The translations under genes were made by a program, and so were the position numbers. The notes under the pieces are model-generated. The model did not search any database, was not told the DNA's origin, and saw only the letters and a list, made by a program, of their open reading frames with translations. DNA of 27,930 nucleotides, taken from contig CAZLLE010000075.1 in assembly GCA_964560425.1 (NCBI GenBank), positions 1-27,930 on the forward strand, given 5' to 3'. How positions within the stretch are numbered: position 1 is the stretch's first letter; every line of letters starts with the position of its first letter. Shown here piece by piece: positions 7,346 to 15,599 of this stretch. This stretch comes from CAZLLE01 sp964560425 (GTDB lineage Bacteria; Campylobacterota; Campylobacteria; Campylobacterales; QNZT01).

Positions 7346-8083
7346 TTGATTAAAAACAATATTTTTATTTTTTTTATAGTGATAGTTCTATCCGCCTTAG
7401 GTTTGGAGGCTAAAAGTTTTGCCCAATGTGATAGTGATTTAGTTATTGCAGAGAGTGAGCTGTTTAGTAGCCAAAAAAAAATAGAAAAGATTTTAAAAGA
7501 TTATCCCAATAATTTAGAGTGTAAATTGAAACTCTCTTTAATATATTTGCGTAACAATAGAGTTGCAGATGGGTTTAGATTAATTACCCAAGTTTATGCA
7601 AAAGATCCAAATTTAATAGAGCAGGAGAGTGCTTCAAAAGTATTGGATTTGGCACTAAGATTGGATCGTTTACACTCCTTGGCTTCTCGTAAAAGAGACA
7701 GAGATTTATGGAATGAGCTTGGTGATGCCTACTTTGATATTGGTATATACAAAGAGGCTAGTGAATCTTATAAAAAGAGTATAGCTATAGATCAAAATCA
7801 AACAGATGTTAAGATTTTACTTTCGGTCTGTTATGGCAATATAAATAAAATGAGAGAAGCAGCAGCAGTTTTGCAAAGAACTGTTATTGATGATCCAAAT
7901 AGCTTTTATGGATATTACTATTTGGGTAAAATTCTAAAAAATAATCTTGATGATAAAAAGTTAGGATTAGAGTATCTTAAAATGGCAGAGTATATCTTTT
8001 ATAATGGTAAGCCTAAATTTGAGAGTAAAAAGAAGAAGATTTTTATTGAAAAAGATCTAAAAAAGGAGCTTCAAAATAACTAA
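7346..8083 (+). CDS. Exported tetratricopeptide-repeat protein
   Basis: A 245-residue protein with an N-terminal hydrophobic signal (IFIFFIVIVLSALGLEA) and then helical repeats. At least three TPR-like units can be seen, around residues 35-70, 115-150 and 151-190 (for example LWNELGDAYFDIGIYKEA), so it is probably a periplasmic or membrane-tethered protein-binding scaffold. It starts at TTG 7346 with AGGGG ten bases upstream; no ATG lies nearby. It is the first gene of the LOS/phosphonate operon, and its last bases overlap the probable start of gmhB. Its partner is unknown. A role in envelope assembly is inferred only from position. It contains one D-Q-N-Q-T sequon. Confidence 0.75.
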   Translation: MIKNNIFIFFIVIVLSALGLEAKSFAQCDSDLVIAESELFSSQKKIEKILKDYPNNLECKLKLSLIYLRNNRVADGFRLITQVYAKDPNLIEQESASKVLDLALRLDRLHSLASRKRDRDLWNELGDAYFDIGIYKEASESYKKSIAIDQNQTDVKILLSVCYGNINKMREAAAVLQRTVIDDPNSFYGYYYLGKILKNNLDDKKLGLEYLKMAEYIFYNGKPKFESKKKKIFIEKDLKKELQNN

Positions 8084-8585
8084 AGCAATTTTTTTGGATA
8101 GAGATGGTGTTATTAATATTGACAAGCACTATCTCTATAAAATAGAGGATTTTGAGTTTACTAAGGGAATATTCGATTTTTTAAAATGGTCTATCTCTAA
8201 TAATTATATTTTGATAATTGTTACAAATCAATCGGGAATAGGGCGTGGATATTATACTCATGATGATTTTGAAAAATTAACTAATTGGATGGTTGATAGA
8301 TTGAAACAAAATGGTATTTTAATATCAAAGGTCTCTTATTGCCCTCACACTCCAGAAGATCTATGTGATTGTAGAAAACCTCACTCAAAGATGTTTTTGG
8401 ATGCAAAAGAGGAGTTTGATATAGATATGAAAAGCTCATGGATGATTGGTGATAAAGAGAGTGATATTGAAGCTGCTCAAAATGCTAAAGTTGAGAACAC
8501 CATTCTTTTAACCAATACTAATAAACCTACAAAAGCTAGATATAGTGTCGATTCTATTAGAAAATTAAAAGAGGTTTTTGTATGA
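8076..8585 (+). CDS. gmhB: D-glycero-D-manno-heptose-1,7-bisphosphate 7-phosphatase
   Basis: GmhB removes the 7-phosphate from heptose bisphosphate in the ADP-heptose pathway, in the cytoplasm. HAD motifs are clear: FLDRDGVIN with the nucleophile Asp, VTNQSGIGRG, and GDKESDIEAA. The zinc loop CPH-x6-CDC of this family is intact. The start is unusual. The first ATG/GTG/TTG codon in frame is TTG at 8094, which would cut away the beta-strand just before the nucleophile. A strong AAGGAG (8063-8068) sits 7 bases before an ATA codon at 8076, which gives I/M-TKAIFLDRDG, the normal N-terminus. An in-frame stop at 8058 excludes earlier starts. I therefore annotate an AUA start (169 residues, 8-base overlap with the TPR gene). 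A one-base sequence error (ATA for ATG) would also explain this. Confidence 0.9.
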   Translation: MTKAIFLDRDGVINIDKHYLYKIEDFEFTKGIFDFLKWSISNNYILIIVTNQSGIGRGYYTHDDFEKLTNWMVDRLKQNGILISKVSYCPHTPEDLCDCRKPHSKMFLDAKEEFDIDMKSSWMIGDKESDIEAAQNAKVENTILLTNTNKPTKARYSVDSIRKLKEVFV

Positions 8586-9595
8586 AAATTGCCATAGTAA
8601 AACTTTCAGCCCTTGGAGATATTATTCACTCTGCTTTTGTTGTTCAGTTTATCAAAGAGCATATTCCTGAAGCTAAGATAGATTGGATTGTAGAGGAGGG
8701 TTTTGCCTCTATTTTGGAACATAATAGTGATATTGATAATATCAAAAAGGTAAATCTAAAATCGATCAAAGGTAGTTTTTCAAATATCTTTGGAGAGATT
8801 AAAAAACTTAGAGTTTATGCAAAAGAGAATTATGATATTGTAATTGATATGCAAGGTCTAATCAAATCCTCCATAGCTTCAAAAATTTTATCCTCTCATG
8901 TAGCAGGATATGATAAAAACTCCACTAGAGAGGGGGTTGCATCTCTTTTTTATAGTGATAAATTCGATATTCCATACCATTTTAATACTATTGATAGATA
9001 TAGATTATTAGTTTCAAAAGCTCTAAATATTGATATCTCTAAAGATGATATTTTGAAAAAAAAAGCATATCTATTTTTTGCTAAAGATGATGAAATTAGA
9101 GCAAAAGAGTTTTTGTCTAAGAGTCAAAAAAATATTATTTTTATTGTTGGTTCTACTTGGCAAAGTAGAATCTATCCAAAAGAAAAATTGGTAAATATTG
9201 CAGATAGATTAGATGCAAATATTTTAATTCCTTATGGAAATGAGAGTGAAAAAGCAGATGGTGATTATATAGCTTCAAAGAGTGATAATGTTACACTCTT
9301 GCCTCGTATGAATTTGAATGTTTTAAAAGCGTTAATCTCCAATGTCGATCTTCTAATTGGTAATGATACAGGTCCTAGCTATATTGCATGGGCAAATAAT
9401 ATTCCATCTATCACTCTTTTTGGTCCTACTCCTCCTACTCGTATTTATGAGACAGATATCAACAAAGTGCTAAAATCATCTTCAAAAATAGATCACTACA
9501 AACTAGATAAAAATGATTTCTCTATTTCAGAGATCAAAGAGGATCAGATTGTAGAGATTGCAAACTCTCTTTTGGATAAAAATATTGAAGTTTGA
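8582..9595 (+). CDS. waaC: LOS/LPS heptosyltransferase I (GT9)
   Basis: WaaC adds the first L,D-heptose to Kdo of the lipid A-Kdo core, on the cytoplasmic face. This 337-residue protein has the N-terminal motif KLSALGDIIH matching the K-SSMGDVIHTLPA signature of heptosyltransferase I, a DWIVEEGF segment, and in the C-terminal domain the ADP-heptose binding region GNDTGPSYIAWANNIPSI followed by LFGPTPPTRIY. It overlaps gmhB by ATGA. This couples heptose supply with transfer and anchors the operon in inner-core biosynthesis. WaaF is less likely, given the N-terminal motif and the WIVEE segment. Confidence 0.9.
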   Translation: MKIAIVKLSALGDIIHSAFVVQFIKEHIPEAKIDWIVEEGFASILEHNSDIDNIKKVNLKSIKGSFSNIFGEIKKLRVYAKENYDIVIDMQGLIKSSIASKILSSHVAGYDKNSTREGVASLFYSDKFDIPYHFNTIDRYRLLVSKALNIDISKDDILKKKAYLFFAKDDEIRAKEFLSKSQKNIIFIVGSTWQSRIYPKEKLVNIADRLDANILIPYGNESEKADGDYIASKSDNVTLLPRMNLNVLKALISNVDLLIGNDTGPSYIAWANNIPSITLFGPTPPTRIYETDINKVLKSSSKIDHYKLDKNDFSISEIKEDQIVEIANSLLDKNIEV

Positions 9596-10811
9596 TAAAA
9601 TTTTTGAGTGGGATGGCTTCTCTGATCAGCCATATCCCATTAGAGATAAAAAAGCAAAAAAAGATATATATAGATTAACAATTATTGATACTCTTAAAAT
9701 GGTTGTTACAAATATATTGCTTTTTCCTCTTATTGCAATTAGTTTTCTATCTGCTCTTTTTAAAAATAGAGAGATTAATGGAGATAATTTTTTTGGAATG
9801 GGTGTTGATATTAATTGTGATTTAGAGTTGATTAAAGAGTTGGGTGTTGATAATCTTCTTGTTCGTGTACCTCTTAGTGATATAGAAAATTTTGATAAGT
9901 ATAAACTTTTTATTGATAAGTTAGATGGATATAGTGTAATAGTCAATATATTACAAGATAGAAGACATATCGAAGATCTTAGCCTTTTAAAAAGCTCTAT
10001 AACTACTATTTTTGAGAGATTAAATATAAAAGAGTATCAGATAGGAAATGCAATAAATCGTAAGAAATGGGCATTTTTTACGATGGATGAGTATATGAAT
10101 TTTTATAAAACAGTACAAAATATAAGAGACTCTAAATTTAAAGATATCTCTCTTATTGGCTCTTCAGTTATAGATTTTGAATACTATTTTAGTGTGAGAA
10201 CTCTTTTTAATTTTCATAAAATATATTATGATAAGTTTAGCTCTTTGTTGTATGTAGATAGAAGGGGAAGTCCTGAAAATACGCAGATGGGTCTTGATCT
10301 AATTAAAAAGATAAAACTCCTATATGCTATGGTTATTTTAAGTCCAAAAAGTAGTAATAAAATAGTTATTACAGAGACAAATTGGCCAATATCAAATAGA
10401 GCTCCTTATGCTCCAACAAGTGAAAAAGAGTGTGTAGGATTGGATGATTATGCACTCTATATGGTTCAATATTATCTCATGAGTTTTACTACAGGTATGA
10501 TAGAGACTATATATTGGCATCAGCTTGTTGCTGTGGGATATGGTTTGGTAGATAATAGAGATGGTATCAAAAAATACCCAGCATTTGAAGCTTATAAAAC
10601 AATGCTCTCTTTACTAAAAGGTGCTACGCTTTTGGAGTTTGATTTTGGTAAAGATATAAAATATATGAAGTTCCAAAAAGATAAAATTATTGAAGTATAT
10701 TGGTCTCATAATAGTCTATTAAAAAAGCATAAGAGTGCTAAACTACTCAATATATATGCTCAAGAGTATAGAGATGAAAATTTTATGTATGTGATTGATT
10801 CAAAGGAATAA
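9585..10811 (+). CDS. Membrane-anchored glycosidase-fold (TIM barrel) protein, function unknown
   Basis: The protein has about 408 residues if it starts at TTG 9585, overlapping waaC by 11 bases; another TTG at 9558 would add nine residues. A Lys-rich N-terminus is followed by one membrane helix (about 37-59), which puts the large C-terminal domain in the periplasm. That domain resembles clan GH-A glycosidases. ITETNWP (E264) looks like the nucleophile strand, and an IYWHQLV segment lies further on. The usual acid/base strand (Asn-Glu) seems replaced by QIGNAINRKKW (N155-A156). It may therefore be a lectin-like or altered enzyme acting on the LOS oligosaccharide, or use another residue. Position between waaC and the phosphonate genes supports an envelope-glycan role. 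I do not recognise a named family. Confidence 0.6.
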   Translation: MKFDKIFEWDGFSDQPYPIRDKKAKKDIYRLTIIDTLKMVVTNILLFPLIAISFLSALFKNREINGDNFFGMGVDINCDLELIKELGVDNLLVRVPLSDIENFDKYKLFIDKLDGYSVIVNILQDRRHIEDLSLLKSSITTIFERLNIKEYQIGNAINRKKWAFFTMDEYMNFYKTVQNIRDSKFKDISLIGSSVIDFEYYFSVRTLFNFHKIYYDKFSSLLYVDRRGSPENTQMGLDLIKKIKLLYAMVILSPKSSNKIVITETNWPISNRAPYAPTSEKECVGLDDYALYMVQYYLMSFTTGMIETIYWHQLVAVGYGLVDNRDGIKKYPAFEAYKTMLSLLKGATLLEFDFGKDIKYMKFQKDKIIEVYWSHNSLLKKHKSAKLLNIYAQEYRDENFMYVIDSKE

Positions 10812-10812
10812 G

Positions 10813-12114
10813 ATGAAAAAAGTTTATGTTGCCATGATAGCAGATTTGTTACATGCTGGACATATAAATATATTAAAAGAGGCATCAAAGCTAGGAAGTG
10901 TGAGTGTTGGGCTTTTTAGTGATAAGGCTTGTGGTGAAGTTGATGATGTTCCTTATCTTAGTTATCAAAAGAGAAAAGAGGTCATTGAAAATATAAAATT
11001 TGTAGATAATGTAGTCATTCAAGAGAGTGCAAGTTATAAGACTAATCTTCTTAAATTAAGACCTGATATTGTTGTTCATGGTGATGATTGGCAAAATGGT
11101 GTGCAGAAAAAACTCCGCTTGGAGGTTATTGAACTATTAAAAGATTGGGGTGGAGAGTTGGTAGAGATTCCATACTCTGATGATATTAATGAAATACAAG
11201 TAAAAGAGAGAATAGCAGATTTAGGTATTACTACAACAACAAGACTTGGGCGACTTAGAAAATTAATTTATGCAAAGCCTATTGTAAAAATTTTGGAAGT
11301 TCATAATGCTTTGAGTGGCTTAATAGCTCAAAATGCAAAAGCTTCGTTAGAAGATGAGAGTATAGTCTCTTTTGATGGTATGTGGTCAAGCTCTTTGACA
11401 GACTCTACTTCAAAAGGTAAACCTGATATTGAAGCGGTTGATACAACAGCGAGACTTACTACAATAAATGAGATTTTTGAAGTTACTACAAAACCAATGA
11501 TTTATGATGCAGATACTGGTGGAAAAGCTGAACACTTTGAATTTACTGTGCGGAGTTTGGAGCGTACTGGTGTGAGTGCTGTGATTATTGAAGATAAAAC
11601 TGGACTCAAAAAAAATTCACTCTTTGGAAATGATGTAGCTCAAACACAAGATAGTATAGAAAATTTTTGCCACAAAATCAAGATAGGTAAAAATGCACAA
11701 ATTACCAATGAGTTTATGATTATAGCAAGAATTGAATCTTTGATACTTGAGGTGGGAATGGATGATGCACTCAAGAGGGCTTTTGCTTATGTAAAAGCTG
11801 GAGCTGATGGAGTTATGATTCACTCTCGTCTTAAAGATCCTTCCGAGATTATAGAGTTTGTAACAAGGTTTAGATTAGAAGATAGTAGTACGCCAATTGT
11901 TGTAGTTCCGACAAGTTTTAATAGTGTAACAACTGATGAATTTGCAAAAATTGGTGTAAATGTGGTCATCTATGCAAATCATATGCTTCGTGCTGCCTAT
12001 CCCGGAATGATGAAAGTAGCGTCGTCCATACTTAAACATAAAAGAACTCTTGAGGCTGAGCCTGATTGCATGCCTATAAAAGAGATATTAGAATTGATAC
12101 CAGGGACAAAATAA
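10813..12114 (+). CDS. aepX: Phosphoenolpyruvate mutase with N-terminal cytidylyltransferase domain
   Basis: PEP mutase rearranges PEP to phosphonopyruvate, the C-P bond-forming step of almost all phosphonate pathways. The C-terminal part (about 160-433) has the diagnostic EDKTGLKKNS (EDKxxxKxNS, residues 260-269) and the Mg-binding DADTGG (232-237). Residues 1 to about 145 form a separate nucleotidyltransferase-fold domain with HAGH at 14-17, HGDDW, and a GITTTTRLGRLR segment like the RTEGIST motif of glycerol-3-phosphate cytidylyltransferases, so both active sites look intact. ATG at 10813 follows AAGGA and lies one base after the previous stop. aepY overlaps its stop by one base. Such PEP mutase fusions are known in other phosphonate clusters; the substrate of the N-terminal domain is not established here. 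Confidence 0.93.
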   Translation: MKKVYVAMIADLLHAGHINILKEASKLGSVSVGLFSDKACGEVDDVPYLSYQKRKEVIENIKFVDNVVIQESASYKTNLLKLRPDIVVHGDDWQNGVQKKLRLEVIELLKDWGGELVEIPYSDDINEIQVKERIADLGITTTTRLGRLRKLIYAKPIVKILEVHNALSGLIAQNAKASLEDESIVSFDGMWSSSLTDSTSKGKPDIEAVDTTARLTTINEIFEVTTKPMIYDADTGGKAEHFEFTVRSLERTGVSAVIIEDKTGLKKNSLFGNDVAQTQDSIENFCHKIKIGKNAQITNEFMIIARIESLILEVGMDDALKRAFAYVKAGADGVMIHSRLKDPSEIIEFVTRFRLEDSSTPIVVVPTSFNSVTTDEFAKIGVNVVIYANHMLRAAYPGMMKVASSILKHKRTLEAEPDCMPIKEILELIPGTK

Positions 12115-13184
12115 TGTTAAATACAGAGAACTTTGTAGATTTATTAATCAAAAAAGGATATACACATTTATGTGTGGTTCCATGTAGTTTTGCAAAAAAT
12201 CTTATTAATGCTGTTATAAATAGTGAAGATATAGAGTATCTTCCATGTGCTAGTGAGGCTGTGGCATGTTCGGTTGCCGCGGGATTAAAGATGGCTAACT
12301 CTAAGCCTATTGTTATTGTTCAATCATCAGGTTTAACAAATATGGGGAGTTGTATTACTAGTTTGCTAAAGCCTTATGGTGTGACATTTCCTATATTTGT
12401 AAGTTGGAGAACTTATAAAGATGGAGATAGTGAAATTCAACATCAACATTTATCTACTAAGTTAACTGATCTAGTGGAGGCTTATGGATATGATCATATA
12501 ATTTTAGATCAAAATAGTATAGATAGTGCTATATCTCAAATAGATCAATGTAATGATATAGATAGAATATGTCTGTTAAAAAAAGATACTTTCTCAAAAG
12601 TAGAGTTAAAAGATGAACACAAACTAGATTTATCAAAACTTACCCCTAGAAGTCAATTTTTGAAAAGTTTAAATCTAATATTTAGAGATAGTGAAAGACT
12701 ATTTATAGGTACAACGGGAAATACTGCACGAGAGATGTACTCTTTTATGCCAGATACCAATAACTTTTATATGGCGGGTAATATGGGTGGGGCATTGAGT
12801 CTTGGCTTGGGAGCTAGTAAAGCTGGTAAGAGAGTAGTTGTTTGTGGTGGTGATGCTGAATTTGTTATGCATATGGGTGCTCTTACTACCGTAGGAAGAT
12901 ATAAAGATGAGCTAAATTTGATCTATATTCTATTTGATAATGAGTCAAATAAAAGCACAGGTGGACAAAATACATATCAAAGTCATGTTGATTATATAGA
13001 TATTGTTAAAAGTGCTAATATAGAGGTCATTGATACTATTGTTGATAACTTGGATGATTTTAATAGTATAATAGAGAAAATAAAAGATAGCTCAGGGATA
13101 AAATTTGTTCATGTTAAGTGTGGACTTGATGATGAAACTCCTAGACCTCCTCTTGATATAGTTAAGGTAAATAGTTTTAGATGA
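12114..13184 (+). CDS. aepY: Phosphonopyruvate decarboxylase
   Basis: This ThDP-dependent enzyme decarboxylates phosphonopyruvate to phosphonoacetaldehyde, which pulls the unfavourable mutase step forward. The 356-residue chain has the family's N-terminal VPCSFAKNL region and E48, which would activate the cofactor. A segment QSSGLTN...SWRTYKDGDSEIQHQH matches the substrate-side region of Ppd enzymes. The ThDP/Mg site is GGDAEF (D247) to N276 in FDNESNKSTGGQNT. The start is ATG at 12114 in a TAATG overlap with aepX; an upstream TTG at 12066 would lie inside aepX coding sequence and add non-homologous residues. Single-chain form, normal length. Sulfopyruvate decarboxylase is a relative, but the neighbours settle the assignment. 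Confidence 0.93.
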   Translation: MLNTENFVDLLIKKGYTHLCVVPCSFAKNLINAVINSEDIEYLPCASEAVACSVAAGLKMANSKPIVIVQSSGLTNMGSCITSLLKPYGVTFPIFVSWRTYKDGDSEIQHQHLSTKLTDLVEAYGYDHIILDQNSIDSAISQIDQCNDIDRICLLKKDTFSKVELKDEHKLDLSKLTPRSQFLKSLNLIFRDSERLFIGTTGNTAREMYSFMPDTNNFYMAGNMGGALSLGLGASKAGKRVVVCGGDAEFVMHMGALTTVGRYKDELNLIYILFDNESNKSTGGQNTYQSHVDYIDIVKSANIEVIDTIVDNLDDFNSIIEKIKDSSGIKFVHVKCGLDDETPRPPLDIVKVNSFR

Positions 13185-14998
13185 TAAATAGTGCTGTTAT
13201 ACTTGCTGCTGGATTTGGTAGTAGATTAAAAGATATGACAAAATTAAGACCAAAAGGTTTTTTACCACTTGAAGGTATCTCTTTGATAGAGAGGAGTATT
13301 CAAAATCTTCATAAGTGTGGGATTAAAAATATCTATATTGGTACTGGTTATTTGAGTGAATATTATGAAGAGTTGGCTCAAAAATATGAGGGTATTGTTT
13401 GTATTAAAAGTGATAAATTTGAGACAACTAGTAGTATGTATACTCTTTATAATATGAGAGATATAATAAAAGATGATTTTTTGTTACTAGAATCAGATCT
13501 TTTATATGAGATTAAAGCTCTTAGATTGCTTTTGGAAGATAGTAGGGATGATATTATTCTCTCATCTGGTAAAACTTATTCAAATGATGAGGTATATATT
13601 CAAAAAGATAAAAATAGTAATCTTCAAAATATGTCTAAAAATAGTGATGATTTAGAGTATGTGAGTGGTGAACTTGTAGGAATTAGTAAGCTATCTATGA
13701 GTAGATATAGGCAGATGAATACTATTTTTGCCTCTTGTATGGTGAGTGATCCAAAAATAGATTATGAGTATATCATGGTACAAAGCTCTAAAGATAATCC
13801 ATATTATGTAAAAAATAGTGAAGATTTGATATGGTGTGAAATTGATGATGCCTCACATCTAAAAAGAGCACAAACTTTAATTTTACCAAAAATAAAAAGA
13901 AGAGAGATGAATATAAAAAAAAATATACTACTAAATCCTGGTCCTGCCACAACAACTAATAGTGTAAAGATGGCACAGGTTGTTCCAGATATTTGCCCAC
14001 GAGAGTATGAGTTTGGAGATTTGATGGAGTTTGTCTCTAATGAGTTAAGTTCAATTGTTTCTAATAGTGATGAATATAGTACAATTTTATTTGGTGGTAG
14101 TGGTACTGCTGTAGTAGAGTCGATTATATCCTCTGTTGTTCCTCATGATAGGGGAATTATTATAGTCAATAATGGTGCATATGGTAAAAGAATGTCTCAA
14201 ATAGCAGACTCTTATGATATGAATTTTTTGGAGTTTGAAAGCTCTCCCATAGAGCCTATAGATTTACAAAAACTTGAAGAGTTTATTAAAAATAGTAAAA
14301 ATATCTCCCATTTGGCAGTTATTCACAATGAGACAACTACAGGTCTTTTAAATGATCTGGATGCTTTTGGTAGTTTGGCTAAAAAATATCATATAGAGTT
14401 AATTGTAGATGCCATGAGCTCTTATGCTGCGATTCCAATAGATATGAAAAAGCAAAATATTCACTATCTTGCAGCAAGTTCAAATAAAAATATTCAAGGT
14501 ATGGCTGGTGTTGGATTTGTTATTGCAAATAAAGAGTCTATAGAGAAATTAAAAGATATCAAACCTCGTAATTTTTATCTAAATTTATATGCTCAATATC
14601 AAAACTTTATCAAAAGTCATCAAATGCGTTTTACTCCTCCTGTTCAGACACTATATGCACTAAAACAGGCAATTATTGAGGCAAAAGAGGAGGGAATTGA
14701 TAAGCGTTATCTAAGATATAGCAAATCTTGGGAAACATTGACCAAAAAGCTTAAAGAGCTAGGACTAAAGTATCTTGTAGATGATAAATATCACTCCAAG
14801 ATTATTACCTCTATTTTTATTCCCGATGGTGTAGATTTTGATGATATGCATGACTATTTTTATGAGAGAGATTTTACCATTTACCCAGGTAAGGTAGCTG
14901 ATTTTAATACTTTTAGAGTGGCAAATATTGGTGATATTGATTATCAGGATATGGAAGCTTTTTTAATTCTCTTGGAGGAGTATCTATATGAAAATTAA
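13181..14998 (+). CDS. pntC: Bifunctional CTP:phosphonate cytidylyltransferase / 2-aminoethylphosphonate transaminase (PntC-AEPT)
   Basis: This is a 605-residue fusion. Residues 1 to about 240 form a sugar-nucleotidyltransferase-like domain: AAGFGSRL (9-16), LRPKGFLPL, and ESDLLYE (104-110) with the metal-binding Asp. This matches the PntC/LicC type that makes CMP-AEP or CDP-choline. Residues 243-605 are an aminotransferase of the PhnW type: LLNPGPATTT, an ETTTGLLND segment, VDAMSSYAA, and the PLP-binding Lys K436 in SSNKNIQGMAG. The protein would turn phosphonoacetaldehyde into AEP and then activate it as CMP-AEP. A PntC-AEPT fusion of this order is known from Treponema denticola. The gene overlaps aepY by ATGA and licD by 11 bases. 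Confidence 0.9.
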   Translation: MINSAVILAAGFGSRLKDMTKLRPKGFLPLEGISLIERSIQNLHKCGIKNIYIGTGYLSEYYEELAQKYEGIVCIKSDKFETTSSMYTLYNMRDIIKDDFLLLESDLLYEIKALRLLLEDSRDDIILSSGKTYSNDEVYIQKDKNSNLQNMSKNSDDLEYVSGELVGISKLSMSRYRQMNTIFASCMVSDPKIDYEYIMVQSSKDNPYYVKNSEDLIWCEIDDASHLKRAQTLILPKIKRREMNIKKNILLNPGPATTTNSVKMAQVVPDICPREYEFGDLMEFVSNELSSIVSNSDEYSTILFGGSGTAVVESIISSVVPHDRGIIIVNNGAYGKRMSQIADSYDMNFLEFESSPIEPIDLQKLEEFIKNSKNISHLAVIHNETTTGLLNDLDAFGSLAKKYHIELIVDAMSSYAAIPIDMKKQNIHYLAASSNKNIQGMAGVGFVIANKESIEKLKDIKPRNFYLNLYAQYQNFIKSHQMRFTPPVQTLYALKQAIIEAKEEGIDKRYLRYSKSWETLTKKLKELGLKYLVDDKYHSKIITSIFIPDGVDFDDMHDYFYERDFTIYPGKVADFNTFRVANIGDIDYQDMEAFLILLEEYLYEN

Positions 14999-15596
14999 GT
15001 GGGGTAGAGAGAGATATCTTTTACAGGGCAAAAATCTAAAAATTGCCCAAAAGATGCTTGAAGATGTAACTACAATTCTTGAAAAACATGATGTTAGATA
15101 TTGGATAGATTTTGGAACTCTTTTGGGTATTGTAAGAGAGAATCGACTTTTGCCTTGGGATGATGATTTGGATATCTCTATATTGGCAGATGATAGAGAG
15201 AAGATGCATAATGTTGTGATGCCTGAGATTAAGAGGATGAATTATCGTACTTATAGTAGATATCAAACAATAGATGATGATGTTTTGAAAAAAGATGATT
15301 TTAGAAGCTTCAAGGTCAGAAATTATAGATGGAAATTTTTTAGGGGTTATGTTTCACTTGATATGTTTGTAATGTATGAGATGGATGATTTTTTCTATTG
15401 GAGGGAGTTTGGAAAAAAGCATAGAGTTCCTGCATCTTTACTTCGTGAGTTTGATACAATAGAATTTAATAATAAATTATATAGAAAGCCAAAAGATCAT
15501 GATAAATTTTTGACATACCATTATGGTGATTGGAAGATACCAAATAAAGATTATTTTTCAAAAGTTGATGGCCTAAAAACTCTATCAAAAGATTAA
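14988..15596 (+). CDS. licD: LicD-family phospho/phosphono-head-group transferase
   Basis: LicD proteins move a phosphocholine-type head group from its CDP form to a sugar. This 202-residue protein has the family core DFGTLLGIVRE (41-51) and PWDDDLDI (56-63), whose Asp residues bind metal. A Tyr/Trp-rich C-terminal half follows (YHYGDWKIP near the end, a usual LicD feature). No membrane helix is seen. Coming right after the CMP-AEP enzyme and overlapping it by 11 bases, with GGAGGA before the ATG, it is the best candidate for transferring AEP-phosphonate to the LOS oligosaccharide. The choice of AEP rather than choline or glycerol is inferred from context, since no choline genes are seen. Confidence 0.87.
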   Translation: MKIKWGRERYLLQGKNLKIAQKMLEDVTTILEKHDVRYWIDFGTLLGIVRENRLLPWDDDLDISILADDREKMHNVVMPEIKRMNYRTYSRYQTIDDDVLKKDDFRSFKVRNYRWKFFRGYVSLDMFVMYEMDDFFYWREFGKKHRVPASLLREFDTIEFNNKLYRKPKDHDKFLTYHYGDWKIPNKDYFSKVDGLKTLSKD

Positions 15597-15599
15597 ATT

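Noticed and set aside
10795..10812. An upstream TTG start for aepX
   Set aside because: It adds six residues not homologous to the domain and lies inside the previous gene; ATG 10813 has AAGGA five bases upstream.
12066..12113. An upstream TTG start for aepY
   Set aside because: It lies fully within the aepX coding sequence and adds a charged stretch that the family lacks; ATG 12114 overlaps the aepX stop in the usual TAATG way.
10813..14998. A choline-phosphate (lic1-type) locus in place of a phosphonate locus
   Set aside because: LicD and a LicC-like domain fit that idea, but PEP mutase, phosphonopyruvate decarboxylase and AEP transaminase are all present and no choline kinase or transporter is seen.
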